Below, in pieces: positions 22,001 to 32,824 of a stretch of 64,000 nt of DNA. The notes under the pieces are model-generated. The model worked only from the letters and a program-made list of their open reading frames with translations, was not told the DNA's origin and made no database searches. Each line of letters opens with the position of its first letter. Positions within the stretch are counted from its first letter, which is position 1. Origin of the DNA: Begonia masoniana (taxonomy: Eukaryota; Streptophyta; Magnoliopsida; Cucurbitales; Begoniaceae). The position numbers and the translations under genes were made by a program. The DNA lies in NCBI GenBank assembly GCA_022432975.1, contig CM039502.1:18981453-19045452 (forward strand), written 5' to 3'.

Positions 22001-23434
22001 TATACTAGGTTTCTTTGGTACTGCCTGATAGGAGAACTCTACTTCGTTCGGGCGCTTAAAAGTCACGAGCCCGGACCTACAGTCGATGGTGGCATGATGT
22101 CTAAATAGCCAGTCCATCCCCAGAATGACATCGTACCCCTTCATACCGATGATGATAAGGTTGGCGTACAATTTCTGGTCTCCTACAGTCACTATATCAC
22201 CCCGCACCACCTGCTCGGAGTGCATAAACTCTCCAGACGGTAGCATAATGTTGTAGGGCTGATCTGACGACGTACTACAAAACCTCTGTTTAACTATGAA
22301 GTCCATGGCCACAAACGAATGTGTGGCCCCCGTGTCCCACAAGGTATAGGCAGATGCATCACATACTGAAATTGTACCTGTAATTGCTGTGTGCAGATCA
22401 GCATCATCAACATCCTCTATCATTGCAAAGACTCTTGGCACGGCTTGACCCGTTCTGGTGTCGGGCATTGGGCAATCCCGAACTTGATGGCCTCCCTTGC
22501 CACATCGAAAACAAGCGCCAGTAATAAGCCTGCATTCGCCCTGGTGGCTTCTCTGGCACCGTGGACATATAGTGGGCTGAGGAGCTCCCATCGGTCTCTT
22601 TCCTTTGTCTGGGTAAGTGATGGTCTCATTGGGCCTCTTAATGCCCCTGTTCTGTTGCTGTTGAGGTTGCAGGTTTTGACCCCTTGGTTGTTGCTGTTGT
22701 TGCTGAGGAACATTTCGAATAATCCCTCTTGGCGAATCTCTTTGTCTCTGGGACTTTATCTCTAAGGCCTCCAACTGATAAGCCTTGGCCACCACCTTCA
22801 CATGCGGTGCCTCATCGAATCCTCCGGTTGTGATCCCTTGTAGAAGGTCCATCTTTAACCCTTGAATGAATTGGTGCACCTTGTTCTCATCGGTGGCCAC
22901 CATATGTGTTGCATATCGGGACAGTGACTCGAATTTCTGAACATATTCAGCCACTGACCCATATTGTCGCAGCCGAGAGAATTCAAGCAACTTTTCCTTC
23001 CTCACTCCCCGGTCAAAGTACTTCTCATAGAAGATCTTCGTGAATCCTTCCAAGCTTAATGCCACTGTAGTTGACTGCACTGTGTCCCACCAAAATCCCG
23101 CACTTTCGGTGAGATAGAACGTGGCGCAAATAACTTTCTTGTTGTCTTCTACTTCTGTATATCTAAACATTTTCTCCATTGTTCGAATCCAGGTTTCAGC
23201 ACGGGTCAGGTCTGTAGACATTCCATCAAATACAGGAGGATGGAGTCGCCGGAATCTGTCTCCACTGTTGTCTCGCGGCGCATTATCACGATTGTTATTC
23301 CCATGGTTATTGTTTCTATCATCTTCTCTGGCCATCATGCGTTCAACCATGCGTGACTGTGCACCCACCAGTTCCGTTAGTCGGTCAATGGCTCGAGAGT
23401 TTTCGCTTGACTCTTCTTGATGTCCTCTCACCAT
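19018..23434 (-). pseudogene. E3 gag-pol polyprotein, two nonsense codons, 3' end lost
   Basis: Minus-strand frame from ATG at 23,434 ([13 protein letters not shown]). It carries a [14 protein letters not shown] knuckle, protease [11 protein letters not shown] ([10 protein letters not shown]), RNase H (YCDAS), integrase ([24 protein letters not shown]), a GPF module (FIGPFPI) and a chromodomain-like tail, all in one frame. Stops interrupt it at 19,469-19,471 (TAG, integrase) and 19,214-19,216 (TGA). The last codons (YPDLFA in relatives) are missing, because E2 inserted after VRAQ and the far side was deleted. It is related to E1 and E4 but distinct ([14 protein letters not shown] and other gag differences). 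Confidence 0.94.
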
Positions 23435-23580
23435 TTCTAATAAACCCTATAAACAGAATAACCTAACATATTAAACAGAACTTTTACAGAAATTTTTAAA
23501 CACTTACAGTTGGTGGAGAGATCTCACGTGGCGGGTTGTGCAGTCAGACATTTCAAAGAATCGGTTTTAAAACCTTGTCT

Positions 23581-23591
23581 CTCTGATACCA
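23581..23591 (-). other. E3 primer-binding site (initiator tRNA-Met)
   Basis: Antisense of TGGTATCAGAG, 4 nt from the LTR end at 23,596. Confidence 0.88.
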
Positions 23592-23949
23592 CAACTGTGA
23601 CGACCCAAAACCGAACCCGATCGGAGTTCGGGATCGGAGCCATCACTCCGGGACAGTGGACGGAAAACGGTGACTAATTTTTTTTTTTTGACATAAACAG
23701 AACAGACAGCGTTACTGGAACAACTTATGAAAGCCAACTGAACTTTTAAAGCTTTAACGGAAAATAGAACCGAATGACAGAAAACATGCACTGTCAATGC
23801 AAACCCTAAAAGAGCATAGCTTTACAGAGGGGAGAAACTACAGTGAGTAACAGAGTATAAATAACAGCAGAAAAACAGGGAATGAAGTCGGAAGGCATAG
23901 GCAGAAATCTGGCGGAAAACTTAGTTTAAAACTGGGCGGAAGACTTGAA

Positions 23950-24382
23950 TGACGTAAGCCGGAAGATATAAATGCAAAGGCAGAAGCGGAGATGACGTCA
24001 GCCGAAAGGAACAGACAGCGGCTGAGATCGGATGAGGTGATGACGTCAGCCGAAAGATGGATGACGTCAACCGAAAGATGTGAAGACGTCATCGGCCGAT
24101 ACAGATAGTAAACGAAATCGGCAGAAGGTGATGGCGTCATCGAAAGATAGATGACGTCACCGGAAGATGTAGGCATTAAACGAAATCGGCAGGAGATGAA
24201 AACAGTGGATGACGTCATCGAAAGAGGAGATGACGTCAGACGGTAGATGCAGGCATTAAACGAAATCGGATTATGTGATGACATCATCGAAAGATGTGAT
24301 GACGTCATCGGCAGATAAAGGCAGTAAACGTAATCGGCAGAAGAAAAGCTATGGTGATGTCATCGGAAGAGGAGATGACGTC
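23950..24382. promoter_or_regulatory. TGACGTCA-type cluster, E3 right LTR
   Basis: Matches the cluster at 3,918-4,312. GATGACGTCA units are followed by GCCGAAAG, ACCGAAAG, CCGGAAG or TCGAAAG. Confidence 0.6.
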
Positions 24383-25055
24383 GTCGGAAGATAAAGTTAA
24401 ATTGAGAGACAGATGAAACCAGCAGAAGTAACTAAGACTGATGAAATCAACTGTTCACCGGTGGATGAGATAAGACAAAATGTGAACAGTGACTATCGGT
24501 GGATGCATTAAACGTGATCGGAAGATGCAGTTTAAAAAGGGCAGAATTTGACAACTTTTAACAGAAAACATATAGACAGAGAGCTTAAGGAACAGAAAAC
24601 ATGAAAGTCTCAGGTTCTCAAACCAATTCAAAACATGGTTCTCGAGCACAACAGAAGGCATACAGGTTTCAGACCTTCATTACAAATGACAGATTTCAAG
24701 AAAACAAACTGCATGGATAGCTCTAAAATTCGAGACCATCCATGCATGACCTGAAAAGGGAGAACTCAAGCAGTTCCAGAATGTTTTCAAGACATTTCAC
24801 AGGAAACAACTAACAACTGTCAACAGAGATTTGAAACTCGATCATCAGAACTTATACATTATATATACGTCCAATAGAATTTCCTACAGAGTTTTTAAGA
24901 CAAAACACAGGACCTCAACAGAGTTTTAAAACAAACACACCAGAATTTTAGAAGATTTTATAGATATAAACATTTCTTAAAAGACTAAGACTTAAACCTC
25001 GGGACAGAAAATTGTGTCTGACTGCAGCAACCACCCTGTGAGATCGATCCACCAT

Positions 25056-25697
25056 TTACATCAGATCGTCATTTTGAGGAACAAGGTCCTCGGTTTCAGG
25101 CTCAGTACTTACATCAGAGAGTTCACCTATGAGTTTAAAACTCAGTAAGAACATAATCAGACTGCAGTGATGCAATATGCTATGCATGCAGTTTTTCAGA
25201 AATACGGTGACAGTACAGAGCATTAAGTTACAGTGGCAGTAGAATTAAGTGGAGCTTATAGGGGAACTGACAAACAGTGGGGGAGGGGGAGGGTGCACTA
25301 TCAGGCACATTCAGGGATACAGTACAGTAAACAGTTCTGGGGCCAGTCCCCGTCTCGCACTTAACCTGGTACATTTCAGTCGGATTTTATCTTGTTTAGT
25401 TTCAAACGATGTACAGAAATCGGTTTTGCATGACTTTCAGAGAAAACGTGTATGCATGAACAGTGCTTGAACTTAAACAGGCAGAGAGTAGATGACAGAA
25501 ATAACAGAACATACGGGAAACAGGACATAGACAACTCAGAACATAACTATAACCTTTCTACCCGAAACAACCCGACAGAACAGGAAACCTAGTACCTCCG
25601 TGATGTAGGGCCTTAAGGGCCAACCTACGGTTATGAACTTACCTGTTTTCCTCGATACAGTCAGCTGGAAAGTCTCGGAAATGCTCGAAATTGTTTG
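25056..25697 (-). other. Candidate LTR exons 2 and 3 (E3)
   Basis: Minus strand. The middle exon 25,697-25,643 (55 nt, after AATTGCAG, before GTAAGT) encodes ISSISETFQLTVSRKTG-like sequence. The hairpin GGCCCTTAAGGCC (25,621-25,609) and CTACA follow 21 nt into the intron. After the acceptor CTCATAG the terminal exon 25,126-25,056 is open in phase 1 and ends EPETEDLVPQNDDLM, TAA. Alignment with E1 shows SSIxExFQLxxSRxxG in exon 2 and E(E/D)LxPQxD(E/D)LM in exon 3, with several synonymous differences (TTG/CTG, GAT/GAC, TAG/TAA). Confidence 0.5.
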
Positions 25698-26275
25698 CTG
25701 CAATTTAGTAAAATTAAACAAGCTGCAAATGCTAACAAATAACTTGTAGAATATGCAGCAAGCTCATTTCAACTCTTTAGGAAAACACACTAACGTATTT
25801 TCATCCAAAACAGTGAGTTTTCACAGAATTAATAACCCTAAACCCCAGTGAAAACTCGCATTAAACTTGTCCAAAATCAATAACTTCCGTAGATGATTAC
25901 CTTGGTTGAAGGAAACAGAAGAAAAACGAGGAAACAAAGTGTTGGTGCTTTGTCAAAATCTCCAGGAAGAGAAAACAAAGAGCAGTGGGAAGAAACAGAT
26001 TAGAAGTGAGGGTTTCACGTAGGAGGAAGACTTAGCTTCTTCATCAAATCGCCAGATGTCATTCAACCATTGGCTCACTCCCACCAACCTTAATTTCTCT
26101 CCAAATTTCCCTTCCATGCATTTTAGACTTAATGTTTTGTTTAGTTACACATTAGTTTAGTTCTTCACAATTATTCCAACAGTTCCACCAAAACACTCCT
26201 TTGTATTAATATAATATTAATCCTGATTAAATGATCCGGGAAAACTACTACATGGCAAAAATGCCGGGTGTTACA

Positions 26276-27508
26276 GTACTGGACAATTTTCTAGACATAA
26301 TTACCTTTCCAAGTAAGTTTCTAAGAAAAACTGGAGGGGTCACAAATGATCCAACTTAAAATCAAGTCTCCTAGACAAAACTTCCTTAAAGAGTATAATT
26401 ACACCACTAAATATCCGGTACTAGAAATGCATTATACCTTTTGTCGATTCGAAATAATTGTCTATCCCTCGCTCGATCCAGTGTTTAGGGTTCGCTTCAA
26501 ATGTTGTAAAAACCACGTCCATGTGTCCGTGCACTCTTTTTCGACGTTGGCAACAACAACGAAATATATTCCATCATTGCTATCAATACTTACGGTTGTG
26601 AGTACTTGGCCGGTATACGAACCCTTCAGATAATAACCATCCAAACAGATAATATGACAACCGTACTGCAGCAAACATGCCTAGCAAGTAGCCATGCACA
26701 TATACATTCTTTGGCATACAAATGAATCATCCCTCATTTCGTAAATATGTATTTTTAATGTGTTACCCGGATTTGATCTACATATTTCTGCTGCGTACGA
26801 CCAGATTAGCTTGCACTGTTCGTCGCTCTTGCCTTCATTAAGTGTTCGAGCTACGTTCTCGCTCTTCTGGCAAGACTAGGTGTAATATTGACGGTCAAAT
26901 CCTTTCCCACTGTCTCGATAATGGAAGAGATTTTTTACGTAGGTTGACTTTTGAACTTATTAAGATAATGATTTGCAATGTATTTCGCTCCAGCGTGTCG
27001 ATTATCAATTTTTCTCAAACAGCTGTGAGAATTAATCAAACTCTTTATTTGAAACGTATGCTCGTCTTGCATCTTATAAGCATGCAGCTGCCACTCACAC
27101 CCGTCTTCACATTCAGCCGTCAGTCGCAGATTTTTACTTTTGGTGAATTTTATCCCATAGCCATTTTTCAAAGAATATTCTACTATTTATGTTCTAATTT
27201 CTTTTAAATAACTATATTTTTTCCCCAAAAAAACCCATTGAGATTTCTTCTCTTACCAATTTTCTTTCCACCTCATCATCCCCTAAACCGACCGGTGTTC
27301 GAAGCTCATCGTCTAGAGTTCTGGAGATCGAACGCATCTCTATTTCTTCATTTCCATGCAAGTGATCGAATGCTGAAAGATCAACATATGCACGCGTGTC
27401 GTACAAATACCAATTCATATCGGCATCACAAGTTGTTGTCTCGTCTAAATGAACCGACCGAGTTGAATCAGAATCCATCATCGTCACTAATACAGAGAAA
27501 ATTTGCAA
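26276..27508 (-). pseudogene. MuDR-like (MULE) transposase, N-terminal and catalytic part
   Basis: Minus-strand continuation of the gene at 3,115-3,564. From the right: an acidic N-terminal segment (27,508-27,212), the MuDR DNA-binding-type block GIKFTKSKNLRLTAECEDGC with CEWQLHAYKMQDEHTFQIKS (27,171-27,050), then after a frameshift the catalytic-core block LDGYYLKGSYTGQVLTTVSI with WTWFLQHL (26,660-26,500). Several frame changes and stops separate the blocks. The order fits a MURA-type transposase interrupted by E3. The element's terminal repeats were not identified. Confidence 0.85.
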
Positions 27509-28000
27509 GAGCTAGAAAATATTTGCGAGATTTTAGAATTTTAGGAAGGTGTGGAGTGAGAGTGGAGGGCTAATCTCCTTAAATAACCAAGGAGATCGGC
27601 CCCTCGTTCTCGGGAGAACTCCCCTTGTTCTCGGGAGAACGCCCGTGATTAATAATTGGTCACGAGCCGAGAATAGGTGGTCATTCTCCCGACTCGGCCC
27701 CCCGCGTTCTCCGGCCCGTGATGCGTTGCACGTGTTACATGGGGAGCCGAGCTAACTATAACGACCCCCCATTCTATACGGGGGTCGACGCGAGAGGGAG
27801 GGAGAGGGGTAGAACCTCTTGCGCACGTGTAGAACCGGGGGGGGGGGGGGGGGGGGGGGCGCTAAAATATACGATCTCCCCTGTGTTTCCATGTGCAACG
27901 CACGTGTGCGTCAACTTCTGTGGAGAACGACCCCCCCTTTATGTTAATGCGGAACGAGGGCTATTGACCGTCTATCGAGGTTTAATTTGTTAAGTTTATG
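27509..28000. other. GC-rich flank with palindromes and poly(G)
   Basis: No gene recognised. It holds two copies of the near-palindrome GTTCTCGGGAGAAC (27,605-27,643), related TTCTCCCGACTCGG and GTTCTCCGG motifs, and a run of 23 G (27,837-27,859). Base composition is sharply different from the AT-rich sequence to the right. It may be the upstream and terminal region of the MULE. Confidence 0.5.
27837..27859 (+). repeat. 23-nt poly(G) tract
   Basis: Uninterrupted G homopolymer. Exact length is unreliable by any sequencing method. Confidence 0.9.
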
Positions 28001-29279
28001 GTAGTTTGAAGTTTATTTTGTTATGTTTAATACTTTAAAGATTTAAAAAAAAAAATCGATAATTTGAGGTTTAAAATAGTTTTTAAATATCTAAATAAGT
28101 GTGAGATTTCTATTGGTCAGCAAGTCAAGTTGACGTTGGAGTCTCACGAGGGAAGGAGGAGCGGGCCTGATCTGAGGACTCCTCACACCAAAAAATCTTA
28201 TGGTGGGGTTACTCCCTTCATCATGCGGCTATCAATTTCACACGTGGCAGACGTTGCGAATGCTGAAAGTCACTGTCATATTAATTTCAACCTATATTAT
28301 ATCGCTTTTCCGTACATCTTCTGATTTTAGGGAACTCCATTTCTGAGTTGTCGTTTCTGTGCCAAGTGTGGAGTGCATCCCCAACTACATGTAGTATAAT
28401 TGCATTGAAATCTACACACTTTTTAAAATTGAAGTTAGAGGCACTTTTACTTGGAAGCTTCTGTGCTTGTCCTCAGCTTAAGAACATTTTAAGTGAATTT
28501 TCGGCTCTGCTAGCACAATATTGTATTATTTGGATTTGATATATGCACCATTTTTATTTGGGTTTTATATGAAAATATGTAATACTAAGTTGAAAGAATA
28601 ATTTTACTTATAAATCTTTCACCTCAACATTTCTTATCTGATATGAGATCGTGCAATTTCCCTTGCTATGGGCTGGACATTCACAATTATATGATTCTAA
28701 GCTATCCATACTTTTCAAAATGAGCTGCACAAGTTCCTTTCATTAATTTCCTTTGGTTCATTATAAAAGGATCATACTAGTTTTACCTTTTAATTTTACA
28801 TTCTAATCTCATGCATACGTCAGAAGAACTCGATGATTTACAAAAGTAGACTGCAAAAGAGAAAAGTTCTATAATATAATTATTAAATTATGATCTATCT
28901 CAAACAATAGTCTTATTTTTCCTCAAAAATAACAAAAAAAATGGGAATATTGAATAGAGCAGCCACGTGGACAAAGCATATCAACTCACTAAATAAATAA
29001 AAATGCATGACAAACTATAGCACATTATTTATGATTAAGCAAAATTTGGATCATCATACGTGAAAAAGATTCATAATTATTCATTAATTTGTTCACACCC
29101 ACCGTAAGACTTGTCCCAAAAGAGCGATTGAACATATCATAATTGTACTTTTAATTGTTTAAACCATAATGTGTGAACGCGCATGTGTGCGTGTTTAAAA
29201 AGCCTATAGTTAGACTTTGACTATTATTCATAGAAGGTACCCTCAATTAAGCAAAAAGTTTAGTGCATGCACTTGATTT
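28001..29279. other. AT-rich intergenic sequence, nothing recognised
   Basis: Both strands were read. Only short open stretches without family resemblance, oligo-A runs and no repeat structure. Confidence 0.6.
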
Positions 29280-29899
29280 AAACTGTATGGGTAATTATCG
29301 ATTTGAATCTTGTACTATATACGTTTTTTTAATTCACCCCCTGTACTAAAAAAACCGTCAAATAACACCATGTACTTTGATTTTGTTATCAGTTTAGACC
29401 TTCTATTAACAATTTTATTAAACACTTATTAAAAAAATTACCAAACGATATTGGATTCAGTTGAAATTTTTACCACATGTTTATACTCAATGAGAAGATA
29501 ATCTGAAAAGTTTTGTAATTTTTTAACACATGTACGATTTATGGTAATTTTATTTTAGTATTTTATAAAACTATTATAATAAATCATACAAATTTTAGAA
29601 AATCTTGAAACGTTTTCTATTATCTACCCATGATATGTGGAACATGTGGAAAATGTTTCAAATAAATCAAATATCGTTTGATATTTTTTCAAAGGGTAAA
29701 GTGCAATTTGGCCCCTACAACTAGGTGAAATGAACAATTTACACCGTAAACTTGAATAATGGGCAAGAACAACCTTAATACTTTAATAATGGGCAATATG
29801 GCCCCTACCGTCACATTTTCAGTTAAAAAATAACATTTTTTGCACGTGTTCATCTTTTCTTCCCAAAATGCCCCTGCTCCAGAACAGGGTTTCTGCAAT

Positions 29900-30076
29900 A
29901 ATTGCCATTAAAACGATTAAAACCTTCAAATATGAGTTTTTCCGGCGACCTCATTTCCCAATTCAACGGAGCTCTATTCGATTCTTTGTTTCTAAAATGA
30001 CAAGAAGAGATTTTCAGACGAAGAGAGGCCATGAAAAAAGTGAATAAAACGAAGAAAAACTAACCGTGCAGCTGCG
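29900..30076 (-). pseudogene. Receptor-like kinase fragment, left-arm copy
   Basis: Minus strand. Inverse copy of the right-arm kinase piece: the exon end ...CTGCACG, donor GTTAGT, a short intron, and the next exon NKESNRAPLNWEMRSPEK (with a 1-nt shift). It lacks the upstream kinase exon, being fused instead to the membrane-protein fragment at about 30,080. Confidence 0.7.
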
Positions 30077-30079
30077 CAG

Positions 30080-30445
30080 ATAAGCTCTGTGAATCCCTCC
30101 TAAGCTCTGGAGAAGAGAAGTAGAGGCGGTTTTGATAAACAGTGGAATCCATGAATGACCCAAAAGAGTTACAGCCAACCAGAAGACGATTCGGAGAAAA
30201 GCTTTGCTACGGCAGAGGATCAAAGTGAAGATATTGGCTATGGAGAAAAGTGCAGCTCGGTTTCTCGCGTATGGAAAGTTTCCAGTAGCAGCAAGAACTA
30301 AACCAATGATATTGAGAGCCAAGCAGACGATGAACAGTCTTTTGTAAACTGTAAACAGCCCTTGGTCGAGCAGAATCACAGAAAGTCTGGATTCTGCTAG
30401 CTTCTGAGCAGGCTTCGGAGGTGGAGGTTGCTCTCTTTTACTCAT
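30080..30445 (-). pseudogene. Captured membrane-protein fragment
   Basis: Minus strand, beginning MSKREQPPPPKPAQKLAESR and continuing through about 120 residues with three hydrophobic segments (LFIVCLALNIIGLVLAATG, ALFSIANIFTLILC, IVFWLAVTLLGHSWIPLFI) to SLLQSLGGIH, where it joins the arm. It recalls the membrane region of plant proteins annotated as adenylate-forming reductase-like or ferric-reductase-like (LGGIHSGC), from memory only. The natural C-terminus is missing, so this is a truncated capture. Confidence 0.5.
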
Positions 30446-30447
30446 CG

Positions 30448-30760
30448 CTAAAGATGAGGACTTTGCTTTTGTTTCTCTTCGTCATTACCTTCTTCAAGCT
30501 CTTCACCTTCTTCAATGGCGTAGTCTTCGTAGTCCTCATCGTCTCGCTCCGCTTCTATTTGGTCGATGTCACAGAAATGGCTGCTGGTTTTACTCAGAGT
30601 TTTGACCGAAGTTGCGACTGGTCGACACTTCTCAGGCTTAACGCCCTTGCGGGTCGACACCTGTACACTCGGGTTGACACCCCGTTGCCTTTGTTTTAAA
30701 TTTGCACAAGGACTGGTCGACACCCACACTCTCGGGTCGACTCCTCTGCAAAACACCAGT
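30448..30760 (-). pseudogene. Acidic gene fragment of unknown origin
   Basis: Minus-strand open stretch with CDIDQIEAERDDEDYEDYAI and a following EEGEELEEGNDEE run. Upstream of it (30,620-30,760) GGGTCGACACC-like motifs repeat. Not assigned to a family. It may be a further captured exon. Confidence 0.3.
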
Positions 30761-30929
30761 TCGACAATTTACAACGGAGAGTCGAAAGTGAAGAGAGATA
30801 GAAATCCTTCCTTCTCTCCACCTGGGATTACATAGCTTCCAAACTGGTTTCTGATTCATTTACCCTCCCTACAGATACTCAGTGTAGAGAGATAGAAAGA
30901 TATTTAGATTCTCAACTGTCACAGAGACA

Positions 30930-31209
30930 ATGTCGGCTTGCAAAGACGAAGTTCCTCGCATCTGCAGCATCAAAAGAAATATTTGCATTGTACCAAATTT
31001 CAAACGTGGTGAGCGATATCGTGAAGAAGGAAGCTCTGGAAAAGGCTATAAAGACATTAATGGCGGGGGAAGAGGCAGAAGAAATGAGAAGCAGAAGAAA
31101 TGAGAAGCAAAAGTAGAGCGCTTGCAGAGAAGGCAAGAAGAGCCGTGTCAGCAAATGGGTCATCGTCTTCCAATTTGAACGACTTGATCAAATGTTTAAA
31201 AAACTCTTA
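30930..31209 (+). pseudogene. Glycosyltransferase (UGT) C-terminal fragment
   Basis: Plus strand: IVKKEALEKAIKTLMAGEEA (31,018-31,078), then after a frame slip ALAEKARRAVSANGSSSSNL, NDLIKCL and a natural stop at 31,207-31,209. This is the usual end of plant family-1 UDP-glycosyltransferases (EEAEEMRxRAKxLAExARRAVEEGGSSxxNLNxLI). The 5' portion (30,930-31,015) is not confidently part of it. The active-site PSPG box is absent, so it is non-functional. Confidence 0.65.
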
Positions 31210-31326
31210 AGAATTTTGAAGGTCTCTGTAATACTTCATCAACCACTGGCTCCTCCTCCACTCACAATTTTTTAACATTTCGTAAACCTTCTGAGTTCTT
31301 CAGCGTCAAAAATAGATCTTCGTTTT

Positions 31327-31600
31327 GAATTCAGGGAGAAGATTGAAATAGTTGGAAGAATGAATCATCCAAATTTGGTTCCTCTCAAAGCTTACTATTT
31401 TAGCAGAGAAGAAAAGCTTCTTGTGTGTGATTTCATGGCGATGGGAAGCTTATCTGCGCTGCTTCACGGTTAGTTTTTCTTCGTTTTATTCTATTTTTTC
31501 ATGGCTTCTCTTCGTCTGAAAATCTCTTCTTGTCATTTTTAGGAAACAAAGAATCGAGTAGAGCTCCGTTGAATTGGAAAATGAGGTCGCCGAAAAAACT
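31327..31600 (+). pseudogene. Receptor-like kinase fragment, right-arm copy
   Basis: Plus strand: [40 protein letters not shown] and SLSALLHG, the N-lobe of a plant LRR receptor-like kinase (RLK902/RKL1-like wording). A 74-nt intron-like gap (GTTAGT at 31,469 to TTTAG at 31,542) and the next exon NKESSRAPLNWKMRSPKK follow. The intron being kept indicates DNA-level capture, not an mRNA copy. The HRD and DFG blocks are absent. Confidence 0.75.
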
Positions 31601-32300
31601 CATATTTGAAGGTTTTAATCCTTTTAATGGCGATTATTGCAGAAACCTAGTTCTAGAGTAGGGGCATTTTGGGAAGAAAAAATGAACACGTGTAAAAAAC
31701 GTGATTTTTTAACTGAAAATGTGACGATAGGGGCCATATTGCCCATTATCAAAGTATTAAGGTTGTTCTTGCCTATTATCCAAGTTTACGGTGTAAATTG
31801 TTCATTTCACATAGTTGTAAGGGCTAAATTACACTTTATCCTTTTTTAAAAATTAATTTATAAAGTAAAGAAGAAACTAAGATTAATTTAAAAAATTACC
31901 AAAAATATTGGATTTATTTGAAACTTTTTTCACATGTTCACCACATTATGAGTAGATAATAGAAAAATTTTCTTAATTGTTTAAAAGTTGTATGATTTAT
32001 TATAATATTTTTATAAAATAATAAAATAAAATTATAATAAATTGTACTTGTGTTAACAAATCACGAAAATTTTTAGATTATTTTTTCATTAAGTAATGAA
32101 CATGTGGTAAAAATTTCAACTGAATCCAAAATCGTTTGGTAATTTTTTAAATGAGGGTTTAATGAAATTGTTGATAGAAGGTCTAAACTGATAATAAAAT
32201 CAAAGTACAGGGTTCGATTTGATGGTTTTTTTAATACAGGAGGCGAATTGAAAAAACGTGTATAGTACAGGATTCAAATCGATAATTACCCAAACTTTAT

Positions 32301-32819
32301 TATGAAATTTGTGACACATTGGCTTTTCTAATTAATGTATTATTATTTTTAAATTGATCATTAAACTTCTAATGATCTAAAAATGATAATAGGTATAAAA
32401 GTCAATTACTTTTTTATCCTTTGTTTTATTTTCTTAAGAAGAAATTAATTAGGGGAAAATCATATAATAATTGGATGTCGTAAGTAGTTACCATTTTAAT
32501 AATTAAATTCGATCTACTTGGTATTTCTTTTTTCTTTTTAATTTTTTAATGCTAAGTTGCCATGGAAAGATACCAAATAGTAAAACTATAGAAAATGTTA
32601 GAATTGGGTACGATTTGAATTCTAGTTAGGTCGGGTCAAACCCATATTTAATATTAAGATTTTTGTAGTTTCTTTATATATTGATGTTTTAGTCGTAAAA
32701 TTCAGTGATACATTGTTCTTTGATTTCGATATAGTGATTTTTTCATCTGCTTTTGATTTTTCCTGAAAAGAATTTTCAAGTAAATTTTGTATCCTTGTTT
32801 TTGTGTATTTTCTTCTTGC
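32301..32819. other. AT-rich sequence, nothing recognised
   Basis: No open frame with family resemblance and no repeats. It ends at ATTTT (32,820-32,824), the target duplication of E7. Confidence 0.6.
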
Positions 32820-32824
32820 ATTTT

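Larger units (their letters stand above)
23596..26275 (-). mobile_element. E3 right (5') LTR
   Basis: TGTGACGACCC...GCCGGGTGTTACA on the plus strand, 2,680 nt, full length. The right flank GTACT repeats the left flank of E3. It contains the TGACGTCA cluster, the candidate exons, and a leader region (about 25,900-26,050) with a possible donor CAACCAAG/GTAATC at 25,902. Confidence 0.93.
29289..32291. mobile_element. Fold-back Mutator-like element with captured gene fragments (Pack-MULE type)
   Basis: Ends are GGGTAATTATCGATTTGAAT and its inverse, and complementarity continues for about 780-850 bp on each side (29,289-30,076 against 31,440-32,291, with indels). It is flanked by AAACTGTAT (29,280-29,288) and AAACTTTAT (32,292-32,300), a 9-bp duplication with one mismatch, the size typical of Mutator-like elements. 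No transposase is present, so it would move only with help. A second inverted pair inside the arms starts GGGTAAAGTGCAATTTGGCC (29,694) and its inverse (about 31,842), which may be an older element end. The centre holds plant gene fragments. Confidence 0.8.

Noticed and set aside
19504..22765. Antisense and off-frame open stretches within E1, E3, E4 and E5 gag-pol
   Set aside because: They lie opposite or inside conserved polyprotein domains and recur at equivalent positions in each element only because the sense sequence is conserved.
28064..28539. Short open frames in the AT-rich intergenic stretch
   Set aside because: No family resemblance, no codon bias and no supporting splice or promoter context.
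30014..30445. Intact small membrane-protein gene
   Set aside because: The frame runs into inverted-arm sequence after LGGIH and lacks the family's C-terminal part; it is a captured fragment.
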